Below, piece by piece: positions 41,307 to 50,162 of a stretch of DNA of 64,000 nucleotides. The notes under the pieces are model-generated. The model worked only from the letters and a program-made list of their open reading frames with translations, did not search any database and was not told where the DNA came from. Position numbers and translations under genes: made by a program. The DNA is taken from assembly GCA_964639245.1 (NCBI GenBank), contig CAZXCU010000002.1, positions 186,001 to 250,000 on the forward strand. Reading direction: 5' to 3'. Each line of letters starts with the position of its first letter. The stretch's first letter is position 1. Source of the DNA: SB15 sp964639245. Lineage in GTDB: Bacteria; Chloroflexota; Anaerolineae; Aggregatilineales; J027.

Positions 41307-42086
41307 ATGCCTGAAACCATTTATGAATTTGAAGTTCCGTATCCTCATCCTACCGACTCGCACCTCAAAATCGAAATTGGTGCATGTAAATTGTTGGCAC
41401 GTCCGATGGACAGCGACCTGCTGATGATGGGGACATACACCCATCCAACGGGTGATGCTCAGCCGCGTGTGGTGCAAAATGGCAATACCATGTCGCTGAA
41501 ACAGGGGACGATGACTTCGGCGGCTGGACTGCGTGGGTATATGCGGAATATCCCCACTTTTGATTTGAATCTGGGGACAGCCAACCCCTATGCCCTGACC
41601 GTCAGCGCGGGTGCATACGAAGGCAAATATGAATTGGGAGGGCTGCCGCTCACGGGACTACGGTTGGAACAGGGCGCGGGCAGTGTACGCTTTGATTTTT
41701 CCCAACCCAATCCGCAGGTGATGGAAAAATTGGTGGTGGAGTCCGGTGCGGCAGCACTTCGGATGGACAATCTGTGCAACGCTAATTTTGAGGAAATGAT
41801 TGTCAACACTGGCGCAACCAACACCGTTTTAGATTTTGATGGTAATTTACAGCGTGAAGCGATGGTCAAAATTGAAGGTGGGATGGCAGCCTTGCGAATT
41901 GTTGTTCCGCCGCACATTCCCGCCCAATTGGAATATAAAACTACGCTGGGCAGCGCCAAATTGGATGACAACTGGGCGAAACGGGGCAATGTCTACTGGA
42001 CACAGGCGGCATTGGATGGCAGACGACCCCTGCTGATTCTGACTGTTTCGATGTCACTTGGGGCTGTTAAAGTCGTGACCGCTTAA
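41307..42086 (+). CDS. LiaF/toast-rack-like beta-repeat protein
   Basis: A 259-residue protein without signal or membrane segments. It is built of regular beta-strands with a repeating pattern (LNLGTANPYALTVSAGAYEGKYELGGLPLTGLRLEQGAGSVRFDFS, then VVESGAAALRMDNL and so on), the pattern of LiaF-C/DUF4097-like beta-solenoids ('toast-rack'). Such domains often accompany envelope-stress sensors, but here no membrane anchor is present. AAAGGAG precedes the ATG. A strong terminator follows. Confidence 0.7.
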   Translation: MPETIYEFEVPYPHPTDSHLKIEIGACKLLARPMDSDLLMMGTYTHPTGDAQPRVVQNGNTMSLKQGTMTSAAGLRGYMRNIPTFDLNLGTANPYALTVSAGAYEGKYELGGLPLTGLRLEQGAGSVRFDFSQPNPQVMEKLVVESGAAALRMDNLCNANFEEMIVNTGATNTVLDFDGNLQREAMVKIEGGMAALRIVVPPHIPAQLEYKTTLGSAKLDDNWAKRGNVYWTQAALDGRRPLLILTVSMSLGAVKVVTA

Positions 42087-42092
42087 CCGACG

Positions 42093-42117
42093 GGGCGTTT
42101 CCCCAACGCCCTTTTTT
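42093..42117 (+). terminator. intrinsic terminator
   Basis: GGGCGTT (42093-42099) and AACGCCC (42105-42111) pair perfectly around TCCCC, followed by six T. It ends the beta-repeat gene and sits against the stop of the convergent GH3 gene. Confidence 0.85.
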
Positions 42118-43762
42118 ATGACTCTAGCTGTATGGGGAGCTGCCCAACCGCTTCCCGTTCGCCAAAAATGACTTCGCGGACGGCTTGCAGCGCATACACC
42201 GTTGTGCCATAAGTCAGTAAATAGGTTTGCACCAACGGGAAAAATTGAAAATCATACGGCGATTGGGCGGCGACCACCAGCGTTTTGCTCAAATCCAGCG
42301 CGTTAATGAGATTCACCTGCGCGGGGTTTTTGTGGGTATCCAGCGTAAAACAAATCACAGTCTTATTGCGTACCTGTCGTGCCAGCGCCGCCGCTTCATC
42401 TTCCGATGGATTGAGCGAATAGCCGATGGCATCGGGGAAAATTTGTAAAAACTGCGGTTCTGTGAGGGGATATAAGACCGCATAGGATTTGCGCGGGTCA
42501 AGCGGGAGCAGGAGGGCTTCATCCTTGTATACCGTGATCGATTTTTGGGCGGTTTCTGTTAGCAGGGCTTGATGGGCGGGTAAATTCAGCCTGTCCTCTG
42601 TCCAACCGACTCCCAAGGGCTGCCAATTTTGCAAATTAAAGCGGGCTTTGAGGCTCAAAATGTGCCGTACCGCCGTATCAATCCGTGTCATGTCCACCAG
42701 TTGACTTTCCGCCAACGCTAGCATAATTTCTAAGGCTTCAATCTGGCTGGCGGTGGTGGGGGGGGTACCGTCGGGACGTGCGCCGTAGGTCAGCAAATCC
42801 ACCCCGGCAATGAGCGCATCACGGAACACATAAATCGGATTCTCGCGGGAAAGGCCAATCGCATCCATGGTGAGTGCATCCGTCATCGTGACCCCCGCGA
42901 AGCCGAATTGGTCACGCAAAATTTCGGTCAAAATGGGGGTAGAAAAGGTTGCCGCTGTTCTGCCATCCAGCGCAGGATAAATAATATGGGCGGTCATCAT
43001 CGCGCCGACGCTGGCCTGCACACTTGCCTCAAAGGGGGTGAGGGTTTGCATCAAGGCATCGTGGGAGAGATCAATCACAGGCAGGGTGTAATGCGAATCT
43101 TCGGAGGTGCTGCCATGACCGGGAAAATGTTTGCCTGTTGCAATGACCCCCTTATTTTGTGTGCCTTCGATAAATGCGCTGCCATGGACGGCGACTCGTT
43201 CGGGAATCGAGCCAAACGAGCGCACATTAATGACCGTATTATTCGGGTCGGTGTTGACATCCAGCACGGGCGCAAGATTCATATTTAATCCGCACGCCAG
43301 CATTTCTTCGGCAATGGCTTCTCCAATGCGGCGGGTTAAGGACACATCATTCGCTGCCCCCAACGCCATTGGATTGGGAAACGCGCTGAAGGGGGCTTGA
43401 TTCAAGCGCTGAATTTTGCCGCCTTCCTGGTCAATCGCCAGCAGCAAGGGAATCGCCGGGGTAGTGCTAAAGGCGAGACTTTGCATTTCATTGGTCAGGC
43501 CGGCGATTTCGGCGGGTGTCCCGATGTTGTACCCGAACAGCGCCAACCCCCCGATGCGATAATCATAAATCAAGCGGCGCATGTCATTGGTGAGGGTGGT
43601 TCCCGCCAGCGACAGCATAAATAACTGGCCTATTTTTTGCGGCAGGGTCAGGCTGCTGAGGGTAGTTTCGACCCAATCGGCTTGACGGGCGGTGAGGGAA
43701 AGCGGCAACGCGGCGCTGACTCCAAGTAGCGCGGAGAGTTTGAGGAAGCTGCGTCTGTGCAT
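42116..43762 (-). CDS. glycoside hydrolase family 3, beta-N-acetylhexosaminidase-like (NagZ type), exported
   Basis: Probably releases GlcNAc from peptidoglycan fragments. The N-terminus carries a twin-arginine-type signal (HRRSFLK, then a hydrophobic stretch to about 25). The catalytic barrel has LLLAIDQEGGKIQRL, the NagZ hallmark KHFPGHGST with the downstream D-x-H (about 215-230), and nucleophile Asp in TMTDAL (about 300). A C-terminal GH3 domain extends to 548, longer than one-domain NagZ. It would act outside the membrane, complementing the Tat amidase at 18517. Confidence 0.88.
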   Translation of the reverse strand: MHRRSFLKLSALLGVSAALPLSLTARQADWVETTLSSLTLPQKIGQLFMLSLAGTTLTNDMRRLIYDYRIGGLALFGYNIGTPAEIAGLTNEMQSLAFSTTPAIPLLLAIDQEGGKIQRLNQAPFSAFPNPMALGAANDVSLTRRIGEAIAEEMLACGLNMNLAPVLDVNTDPNNTVINVRSFGSIPERVAVHGSAFIEGTQNKGVIATGKHFPGHGSTSEDSHYTLPVIDLSHDALMQTLTPFEASVQASVGAMMTAHIIYPALDGRTAATFSTPILTEILRDQFGFAGVTMTDALTMDAIGLSRENPIYVFRDALIAGVDLLTYGARPDGTPPTTASQIEALEIMLALAESQLVDMTRIDTAVRHILSLKARFNLQNWQPLGVGWTEDRLNLPAHQALLTETAQKSITVYKDEALLLPLDPRKSYAVLYPLTEPQFLQIFPDAIGYSLNPSEDEAAALARQVRNKTVICFTLDTHKNPAQVNLINALDLSKTLVVAAQSPYDFQFFPLVQTYLLTYGTTVYALQAVREVIFGEREAVGQLPIQLES

Positions 43763-43826
43763 GAAGATACTATAGCGCCGATGCTACTGCCTGACAATTC
43801 ACGCCTTGATATTGAAAATTTTTCCC

Positions 43827-44717
43827 TCACGCGCCTTTTTGCAATTTAAATTTCTTCCACAACCGTTTCAATCGGCTTTGTTGTTGGCGGGCGGTTTCTT
43901 CGGCGGCATCCAACCAATGGACTTTGCGCCCATACCGTTCCTGTAATTCATTTTGATGACGGCGCACGAACACAAACGCATCGGCGGCGGTACGGTTGGG
44001 GAACAAATCACAAATGCCCTGCTGCTGGAGAATTTGTTCGCTGGTTTTGTAAATCATCTCATACCAATCCAGCGCGGCGTTTTCAAACGGCATGTCGGTT
44101 TCATCAATTTGTTGCAGCGCGGCATGAAAACATGCGATCTGATGCAGCAAATCGGGATACCCGCCCGGTTCACTCAATTCGATGCAATCGGGGGGCAGGC
44201 GAGTGGCAGTCAAAAATTGAAGCCGTTCATATTCCTTGAGCAGCGTATCAATATCGGTGTCGGGAGAAAGCCCATCAAGTTCGAGGGGATATTCCCACAC
44301 ATACGCCTCAATATCTGGCAGCCCTACTTGATTCGCCACCGATACACGGTGGTTGCCATCTTTCACAAAATAGGCATCGCCGATTTTATAGACTTCAATC
44401 GGGGGTAGCCCGCCGCTATGCGGATCGAGTGTCAAACGGGCAATATGTTCCCATCGGTGTGCCATTTCATTGGTAATCGGCAAAAATGCCTCAATGAAAT
44501 CATTGTAGCGCCCCACACTCCCGACAATTTTATTCAGGGGGATGCTGCGAAGCCCTTTGTAGTGGGTATTGTGTAAATTTAAACGCCGCGTGACTTCTGC
44601 ATAATCATAGAGTTTGATATCCTTGCGGCGTAAACTGGCGCTGACTTTTTTCCAGAAGGCTTTGCGGCGGGCATTGCTCCACGCATGTTGCGCTTCTTGC
44701 CGAAAATCGTAGTTCAT
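43827..44717 (-). CDS. ParB/sulfiredoxin-fold-like protein
   Basis: A 296-residue soluble protein. YFVKDGNHRVSVANQ (about residues 120-134) is the DGNHR signature of the ParB N-terminal/sulfiredoxin-like nucleotide-binding fold, and the preceding SGGLPPIEVYKIGD fits it. The flanking regions are helical and the C-terminus is Lys/Arg-rich. No helix-turn-helix of true ParB is evident. Function unknown; a CTP/ATP-dependent regulatory role is possible. It starts 40 nt after mnmA-side sequences in a run of minus-strand genes. Confidence 0.7.
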   Translation of the reverse strand: MNYDFRQEAQHAWSNARRKAFWKKVSASLRRKDIKLYDYAEVTRRLNLHNTHYKGLRSIPLNKIVGSVGRYNDFIEAFLPITNEMAHRWEHIARLTLDPHSGGLPPIEVYKIGDAYFVKDGNHRVSVANQVGLPDIEAYVWEYPLELDGLSPDTDIDTLLKEYERLQFLTATRLPPDCIELSEPGGYPDLLHQIACFHAALQQIDETDMPFENAALDWYEMIYKTSEQILQQQGICDLFPNRTAADAFVFVRRHQNELQERYGRKVHWLDAAEETARQQQSRLKRLWKKFKLQKGA

Positions 44718-44756
44718 TGTTCCCTCCAGAAATGGCCTTCAGCTATCATCTGAGAC

Positions 44757-45842
44757 CTACTCAATGATTCCACTGCCCAGCACCAGATCCCCCTGATAAA
44801 TCACTGCGCCCTGACCGGGGGTAATATCACGGCGGGGGTCATCAAAAGCGACTTCAAAGCGGTCATCGCCTAAAAGTGTGACTGTTGCGGGATAGGCGGC
44901 TGATTTGTAGCGAATTTTGACCGCTGCCCGAAATTCCGAGTTGGTGGGCTGTCCCATCGTCCAATTGACCCGATTCGCGGTCAGGGTGCGGCTACCAAGT
45001 TCGGCTTCTGTCCCTACAATCAAAGCATTTCTGGGGACATCCATTTCCAGTACATACAGGGGTTCGGCGGCTGAGATTCCCAAGCCTTTGCGCTGTCCAA
45101 TCGTATAATTGGGCAACCCGTTGTGTTCACCGAGAATTGTGCCATCCCGCCGCATAATTTTTCCAGCGGAAAAGATATCTGCTTGGGCATGTTCGCGCAA
45201 AAACCGCCGATAGTCGCCATCGCCCAGAAAACACAAATCCTGTGAATCGCTTTTTTTAGCAACAGGCAGCCCCATCTGTTCCGCCATCTCCCGCACCAAC
45301 GGTTTTTCATAATCGCCAATCGGGAACATGGCACGGCGCAGTTTGTCCTGATTCAACACGCTCAACACATAGGATTGATCTTTTTTCGGGTCGTGTCCGG
45401 CACGGAGTTGGGTTGTCCCATCATCCGTGTAGGTCAAGCGGGCATAATGCCCGGTTGCCAGATAATCTCCGCCCATCGAAAGCGCATGATTCAACAGCCA
45501 TTCAAACCGCACATGCCGATTACATTCCATACACGGATTCGGAGTCACGCCCCGGCTGTGCTGGTCAATGAAAAATTGCACGATGTTTTTGCGGAAATAG
45601 TCTTTGGTGTCAATCACGTAAAACGGAATATCCAGCATGTTGGCGATGCGGCGGGCATCGGCGAGTTGGTCGGGCGTACAGCAGCGATTATGCCCGCTAA
45701 AATTGAGCGAGGTTTCCTCCGCCCACAAACGCAGCATCATCCCAATGACGTTGTATCCGCGTTCCACCAGCAGGGCAGCAGCCACGGAGCTATCTACCCC
45801 GCCACTCATAGCGACAACGACTGTGGTGTTTTCGTTTCCCAT
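44757..45842 (-). CDS. mnmA: tRNA-specific 2-thiouridylase MnmA
   Basis: Inserts sulfur at U34 of Lys, Glu and Gln tRNAs. The PP-loop SGGVDSS is at 13-19; catalytic Cys104 (NPCMEC) and Cys204 (SQDLCFL) form the persulfide/thiol pair; the C-terminal region with IGQRKGLGI binds tRNA. Length 361 is standard. AAGGTAG and TATAAG lie directly upstream of the ATG, leaving a very short leader. Sulfur donor genes are not in the window. Confidence 0.95.
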   Translation of the reverse strand: MGNENTTVVVAMSGGVDSSVAAALLVERGYNVIGMMLRLWAEETSLNFSGHNRCCTPDQLADARRIANMLDIPFYVIDTKDYFRKNIVQFFIDQHSRGVTPNPCMECNRHVRFEWLLNHALSMGGDYLATGHYARLTYTDDGTTQLRAGHDPKKDQSYVLSVLNQDKLRRAMFPIGDYEKPLVREMAEQMGLPVAKKSDSQDLCFLGDGDYRRFLREHAQADIFSAGKIMRRDGTILGEHNGLPNYTIGQRKGLGISAAEPLYVLEMDVPRNALIVGTEAELGSRTLTANRVNWTMGQPTNSEFRAAVKIRYKSAAYPATVTLLGDDRFEVAFDDPRRDITPGQGAVIYQGDLVLGSGIIE

Positions 45843-45973
45843 ATCTACCTTATATTCTACGTGATTTTTTTGGATAAGGATGGCACGAATTGCCTAAAAT
45901 GACTTGCGACTTTTGACCGACCTATCTTATCAAGAGGCTATGTAAGAAAAAAGTAAAAATTCAAAAAGTGGGT

Positions 45974-46915
45974 TTATTCTGGCAGGGGTAAGGGTGCGTT
46001 TTTTTCAATATCGATCCCTTGCGCCACTGCCTGTTGAACCGCGTTCATCCGTGCCTGAATCCGTTGGCGGTCAATGGGTGTATAGTTTTCAAACGCGGGG
46101 GGCAGCTGGGTGTAATCTACCAAATCAGAAAATGTGCCAGACGCTGATTCATACGTGGTTTTATAGACGAGACCAAAATTCACTTGCACCACATCATTTC
46201 CTGCAAGCGGAATATTTAAGGTGGGAATCATCTCATCTACCCCAAACCCATAAGTTTTGGATTGCCCTTCTCTCAGAGTGGGGCGGGGATCAATAATCGT
46301 AATATTATACGGATAAGCCCCCGGTTCGCCGTCTGGGTAACTCGGAACATTAGGAATTGGCGAGGCGCTTTCGTGCAAAAAATCAATCACTGTGAGAGAG
46401 ATTTTGCCTGCCCGCAGTGCCATATCCTGCTTTTCAATATACGACTCATAACTTGACCCGCCGGGTTTATTGCTCGGTGAAAGCAACTCTATCCGCGCTA
46501 CCGGCAATTTGCCATCTTTTTCCTGATAAATTACCACCGCCCGATAATAGGAGGCTTCATTTTTTGAGAGCGTATCTTCCGCAACTTGAACTAGGGTAGG
46601 CGTTGCCACCATCCCACTTTCAGCAATTGAACCCGATTTTGCACCACTTGGATTTAAATCCCAGATAGTAATGTCAGGTTCGGGTCGTCTAGGTCGTCGG
46701 AGGAGTTCGCCTGTATCAGGATGATACTCGCGGATTTGCAGCGAAGCATCCCACGAAATCCGATAGCCCGGCGGTAAGTGAGCTGCCACTTCTTCCCCGA
46801 TAGCCACAATACAGCGTGTATGAAACGATGACCACCCATCATCTTCATGCTGGGCGAGGCTATTAAAATGGGCATTCACCCCGCGATATTGATTCACCCG
46901 CGAAAAGATAGGCAT
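45974..46915 (-). CDS. DUF4058 family protein
   Basis: A 313-residue protein of DUF4058, a family abundant in Cyanobacteria and Chloroflexota. Characteristic parts: N-terminal HFNSLAQHEDDGWSSFHT, RRPRRPEPDITIW, then the IELLSPSNKPGG segment and YPYNITIIDPRP. The ExLSP-SNK-type arrangement is reminiscent of PD-(D/E)XK nucleases of the Uma2 group, but the catalytic set is not certain. The start lies 2 nt from the stop of the retropepsin-like gene upstream, so the three minus-strand genes look like one operon. Confidence 0.8.
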   Translation of the reverse strand: MPIFSRVNQYRGVNAHFNSLAQHEDDGWSSFHTRCIVAIGEEVAAHLPPGYRISWDASLQIREYHPDTGELLRRPRRPEPDITIWDLNPSGAKSGSIAESGMVATPTLVQVAEDTLSKNEASYYRAVVIYQEKDGKLPVARIELLSPSNKPGGSSYESYIEKQDMALRAGKISLTVIDFLHESASPIPNVPSYPDGEPGAYPYNITIIDPRPTLREGQSKTYGFGVDEMIPTLNIPLAGNDVVQVNFGLVYKTTYESASGTFSDLVDYTQLPPAFENYTPIDRQRIQARMNAVQQAVAQGIDIEKNAPLPLPE

Positions 46916-46917
46916 AA

Positions 46918-47322
46918 TTATGTTTTGCGTTTAACTTCAAATTCGGACTTGGCACGATAAAGACAAATATCAAATTCCATAAAAAAATTAACCTGACCCA
47001 AAAGAAAGGGAGCATTACTCGCTTTTGTCCAGGCAAAGGCCAACTGCACGGGCTCAAAATTTCCGACAGATGCAGAAAGTAACAGCGCTTTTGCTTCCAA
47101 ATTGGCTAGATTTCCTGTCAACTGAACGGGAATTGTTTGTGCTTCCCATGAGATACCTAGGGCGATACCCATTTCATAAGGCAAAACATTTACTGTAGAA
47201 CCCGTATCTAAGAGCGCATGACCTGTTATGACCTTGGGGTTGGAGTGAAGAGACAAAGGTAAAATAGGGAGCAAAAACCCCCCCTGTACCGCAAGAAAAG
47301 GATACTTTTCGACCTTACTCAT
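46918..47322 (-). CDS. retropepsin-like aspartic protease-fold protein
   Basis: A 134-residue protein with the single-domain aspartic-protease signature HALLDTGSTVNVLPYEM (Asp-Thr-Gly near residue 40) and a later FLLGQVNFFMEFDI, which matches the G-x-x-F/L-L-G end of the retropepsin fold. Such proteins would work as homodimers. No signal peptide. It overlaps the small upstream gene by 8 nt. Processing of a partner is possible; catalysis is not proven by one motif. Confidence 0.68.
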   Translation of the reverse strand: MSKVEKYPFLAVQGGFLLPILPLSLHSNPKVITGHALLDTGSTVNVLPYEMGIALGISWEAQTIPVQLTGNLANLEAKALLLSASVGNFEPVQLAFAWTKASNAPFLLGQVNFFMEFDICLYRAKSEFEVKRKT

Positions 47323-47524
47323 CAGATTTTTGTGACTCTAACAGCATAAGCAATGTGTTTGCCGCTTCAAAAGCATCTATCGGAGTCCAAACAGGATAGC
47401 GCATATGAGGAATTAAAACGGTAGTTTCCTCTTTGGCTAATTCCGTCATCAAAAACTGCATCGCCTTCCATTTCTCGCTGCGGTCAAGTTCACTCAGGAC
47501 GGGTGCAAGTTCCTCAAAAGTCAT
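47315..47524 (-). CDS. small partner of the retropepsin-like protein
   Basis: A 69-residue acidic helical protein (MTFEELAPVLSELDRSEKWKA) overlapping the retropepsin-like gene by 8 nt. The N-terminal half resembles the short helix-turn-helix-like region of DUF2281-type antitoxins and adaptors. A two-gene unit with the protease is evident; whether it is an inhibitor, antitoxin or adaptor is unknown. Confidence 0.6.
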   Translation of the reverse strand: MTFEELAPVLSELDRSEKWKAMQFLMTELAKEETTVLIPHMRYPVWTPIDAFEAANTLLMLLESQKSDE

Positions 47525-47560
47525 TGCTGTATGCCTCTGCTTTTTTTCAGTATAGCATAA

Positions 47561-48457
47561 CTACATCCCCAGAATCCCGCCTAAAAACCCGATGCGCTGG
47601 GTGGTGCGCGAAAATCCACGTCCATACGCGGTATGCCCATGCCCGATGACGACAAACGCGCTGGGGTCGGCGCTGAACACCAATTCCTGCAATTCTTTGG
47701 ACTGCGAACGCGAGACCGACACGAACAAAATCCACTTGTCATCGCCTGTGTACATGCCTTTGCCTTCCCAGCCTGTTGCCCCACGATGCAGCGCATCCAA
47801 CACGACTTTAGCCACCGCTTCGGGTTTTTCCGTGATAATCATGGCGGTACGAATCACACTTGGCCCTTCCAGCACATAATCGGTTGCCAGACCTGAAATG
47901 AACAAGGCCACGATTGCATACAGCGCCGATTCCCAGCCAAAAGCCAACCCTGCCAAGCCCATCACAAATCCATCAATGTAGAGATAGGTGGAACTCATCG
48001 GTGTGCCAAGTCTGCGCTGCAAAATTAGCGCCAGCGTAGACGACCCGCCGTAGGTTGCGCCCGCCCGATACACCAATCCCGTTGAGATTCCCCCCAGCAC
48101 CCCGCCAAAAATGGCATTGAGCAGCACATTGTCGCTAACCCCTTCCTGTGGCAGATAGGGGGCAACCAGATCAATCACAAACGAATACACGACCAGCACA
48201 AAAATCGTTCGTGCCACCAGTTTGCTGCCGTCCGACAAACTCCGCCATGCCAGAATTTGAATCGGAATGTTTAGCAGCAAAATCATCACGCCGATGGGTG
48301 TACCAATCACCTCATGCAAAATGACCGAAATGCCGGTTGCGCCCGCCGGGGCGATTTTAAAAGGCGACATGAAAACCGTCACCTGTACTGCCCCGATTAA
48401 AATGCCCAATCCCATCAACAGTAGCCGATTTCCCGCTACCAACAATCGTGTATTCAT
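47561..48457 (-). CDS. YitT family membrane protein (DUF2179 C-terminus)
   Basis: A 298-residue protein with five to six N-terminal membrane segments (MNTRLLVAGNRLLLMGLGILIGAVQV and on, with the YitT repeat GATGISVILHEVIGTPIG and GATYGGSSTLALIL) and a C-terminal cytoplasmic DUF2179 domain (KAVLDALHRGATGWEGKGMYTGDDKWILFVSVSR), which resembles a small-ligand-binding fold. Function unproved, probably transport. ATG 48457 has GGAG 9 nt upstream; the frame is open farther upstream but crosses a hairpin with a T run, so it is not used. Confidence 0.84.
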   Translation of the reverse strand: MNTRLLVAGNRLLLMGLGILIGAVQVTVFMSPFKIAPAGATGISVILHEVIGTPIGVMILLLNIPIQILAWRSLSDGSKLVARTIFVLVVYSFVIDLVAPYLPQEGVSDNVLLNAIFGGVLGGISTGLVYRAGATYGGSSTLALILQRRLGTPMSSTYLYIDGFVMGLAGLAFGWESALYAIVALFISGLATDYVLEGPSVIRTAMIITEKPEAVAKVVLDALHRGATGWEGKGMYTGDDKWILFVSVSRSQSKELQELVFSADPSAFVVIGHGHTAYGRGFSRTTQRIGFLGGILGM

Positions 48458-48471
48458 GTGTCTTTCGCTCC

Positions 48472-48504
48472 AAAAAAATACAGATTTGAAAGCACTCAAA
48501 TCTG
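48472..48504 (-). promoter_or_regulatory. perfect hairpin plus T7 in the YitT leader
   Basis: On the minus strand CAGATTTGA and TCAAATCTG form a 9-bp stem with a 6-nt loop, followed by TATTTTTTT and then the YitT Shine-Dalgarno. It has the form of an intrinsic terminator between promoter (TATAAT, plus coordinates 48513-48518) and gene, so it may be an attenuator or a 5' stabilising hairpin. Confidence 0.55.
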
Positions 48505-48643
48505 CACCGCGCATTATAATGGGAATAGTGCAAAATGTAAGTGGAATTCTATAATGTCAACACGACCAAGCATTCGATTTGACATCCACACTGCTACCCA
48601 ATCCCATGCCCACGTTCTATAATCTACTTAAAAGTGAGAATCT

Positions 48644-50161
48644 ATGGTCAATCAAGCGGAAGCCCATTTAAAAAAAATTCATGCCGATGTTGTGGAGGTT
48701 AAAAATCCGGTTACGGGCAAAGTCTTTGCCAGTGTTCCCAATTTAAAAGCGGAAGCCGTAGAGCAGGCTGTCCAACGCGCCCGCCAAGCACAGGTGGGGT
48801 GGGCTGCCATGCCTGTTGAGCAGCGCTGCCAGATCCTCAAACGTTTTGCCGATTTATTGCTGGCTCAGCAAAATCAAATTATTGAAGTTATCCAGCGCGA
48901 ATCCGGTAAAAATTTCGCTGGGGCATACAGTGAAGTGGTCGTGGTAGTGTTTTTTGTGGATTACTTCGCCAAATATGCCCCGCGCTGGCTCAAAACCGAA
49001 AGCCGCCGCGCTCCCTTTCCCTTGTTGTTTAGCGCCAGAGTCCATCGCAAACCATACGGGGTCGTGGGCAATATCTCCCCGTGGAATTTTCCCCTCATGT
49101 TGTGTGTGGCGGATATGATTCCGGCGCTGCTGGCGGGAAATGCCGTCGTGGTCAAACCCAGCGAACTGACCCCGTTTTCTGCCCTCGAAATCGGGCGCGT
49201 TCTCAAAGAAGCGGGACTGCCCGATAATGTTTTTCAGGTGGTCACAGGCTATGGCGAAACGGGTGCAGCCCTGATTGAGGTTGTGGATTACATCATGTTC
49301 ACAGGCAGCACCGCCACCGGACGCAAAGTGGCTGCACGGGCAGGTGAACGGTTAATTCCCTGTACGATGGAATTGGGTGGCAAAGACCCCATGATTATCC
49401 TCAAAGATGCCGATATTAACACGGCTGCTGCGGCGGCTTTTCGGGGGGGCATGGAAAATACCGGACAAATTTGTATTTCCACCGAACGGGTTTTTGTCGA
49501 AGAAGCCGTGTATGATGAATTTTTGGCGGCGCTGAAAAAATGGTATCGCCAATTCACCATTGGCATGGACAAATCCTTTGACATGCACATGGGCAGCATG
49601 ACCCACGAACGTGAATTTGAGCGTGTCCAGACCCATGTGCAAGGGGCAATCAATCAAGGCGCACGTCTCCTTGTGGGGGGCAGTCCCTTACCCCAGTTAG
49701 GCCCCTTGTTTTTTGAACCTACCGTCGTTGTGGATGTCAACCCCGATATGGAAATCATGTGCGAGGAGACTTTTGGGCCAGTCATCGCAGTCATGAAAGT
49801 CAAAGATGCCGATGAAGCTGTCCGCCTCGCCAACCAATCTCGTTATGGCCTGTCTGCGTCTATCTGGTCGCGGGATGTTCGCAAAGCCGAAGCCCTTGCG
49901 TCGCGCCTTGAATCGGGGGTGGTGAATATCAATACCGTTTTCATGGAATTTGGCACACCCTCTGTCGAAATGGCGGGGGTCAAAGAAAGCGGAGTCGGCG
50001 GGCGCAACGGCAAACAGGGCTTGTTAAAATACACCCGTCCTCAAAGCATCGTGGTGGACAATTACCCCCGTCCGGCGCTGACTGCCTATAACCTGATGAT
50101 CAAACGTCTGTTTGAACTCAACCGCAAATTGCAGCGTTTTTTCCCATTTTTAGGAGGGTAA
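48644..50161 (+). CDS. aldehyde dehydrogenase (NAD(P)-dependent, succinate-semialdehyde/medium-chain type)
   Basis: Oxidises an aldehyde to the acid. Typical ALDH elements: GNISPWNFPL, KPSELTP (cofactor), GSTATGRKV, catalytic Glu243 in MELGGKDP, nucleophile Cys277 in GQICIS, and EETFGPV. Length 505 is standard; the C-terminal tail after QSIVVDNYPRP has an extra, partly hydrophobic segment, perhaps membrane-associated. A TATAAT (48618-48623) lies before the ATG. Substrate cannot be read with certainty. The Uma2 gene starts 1 nt after its stop. Confidence 0.9.
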   Translation: MVNQAEAHLKKIHADVVEVKNPVTGKVFASVPNLKAEAVEQAVQRARQAQVGWAAMPVEQRCQILKRFADLLLAQQNQIIEVIQRESGKNFAGAYSEVVVVVFFVDYFAKYAPRWLKTESRRAPFPLLFSARVHRKPYGVVGNISPWNFPLMLCVADMIPALLAGNAVVVKPSELTPFSALEIGRVLKEAGLPDNVFQVVTGYGETGAALIEVVDYIMFTGSTATGRKVAARAGERLIPCTMELGGKDPMIILKDADINTAAAAAFRGGMENTGQICISTERVFVEEAVYDEFLAALKKWYRQFTIGMDKSFDMHMGSMTHEREFERVQTHVQGAINQGARLLVGGSPLPQLGPLFFEPTVVVDVNPDMEIMCEETFGPVIAVMKVKDADEAVRLANQSRYGLSASIWSRDVRKAEALASRLESGVVNINTVFMEFGTPSVEMAGVKESGVGGRNGKQGLLKYTRPQSIVVDNYPRPALTAYNLMIKRLFELNRKLQRFFPFLGG

Positions 50162-50162
50162 C

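Noticed and set aside
48550..48623. Several TATAAT boxes before the aldehyde dehydrogenase gene, with a TTGACA at 48579
   Set aside because: The perfect -35 has no -10 at 15-19 bp and the -10 boxes have no matching -35, so I report only that a TATAAT precedes the gene.
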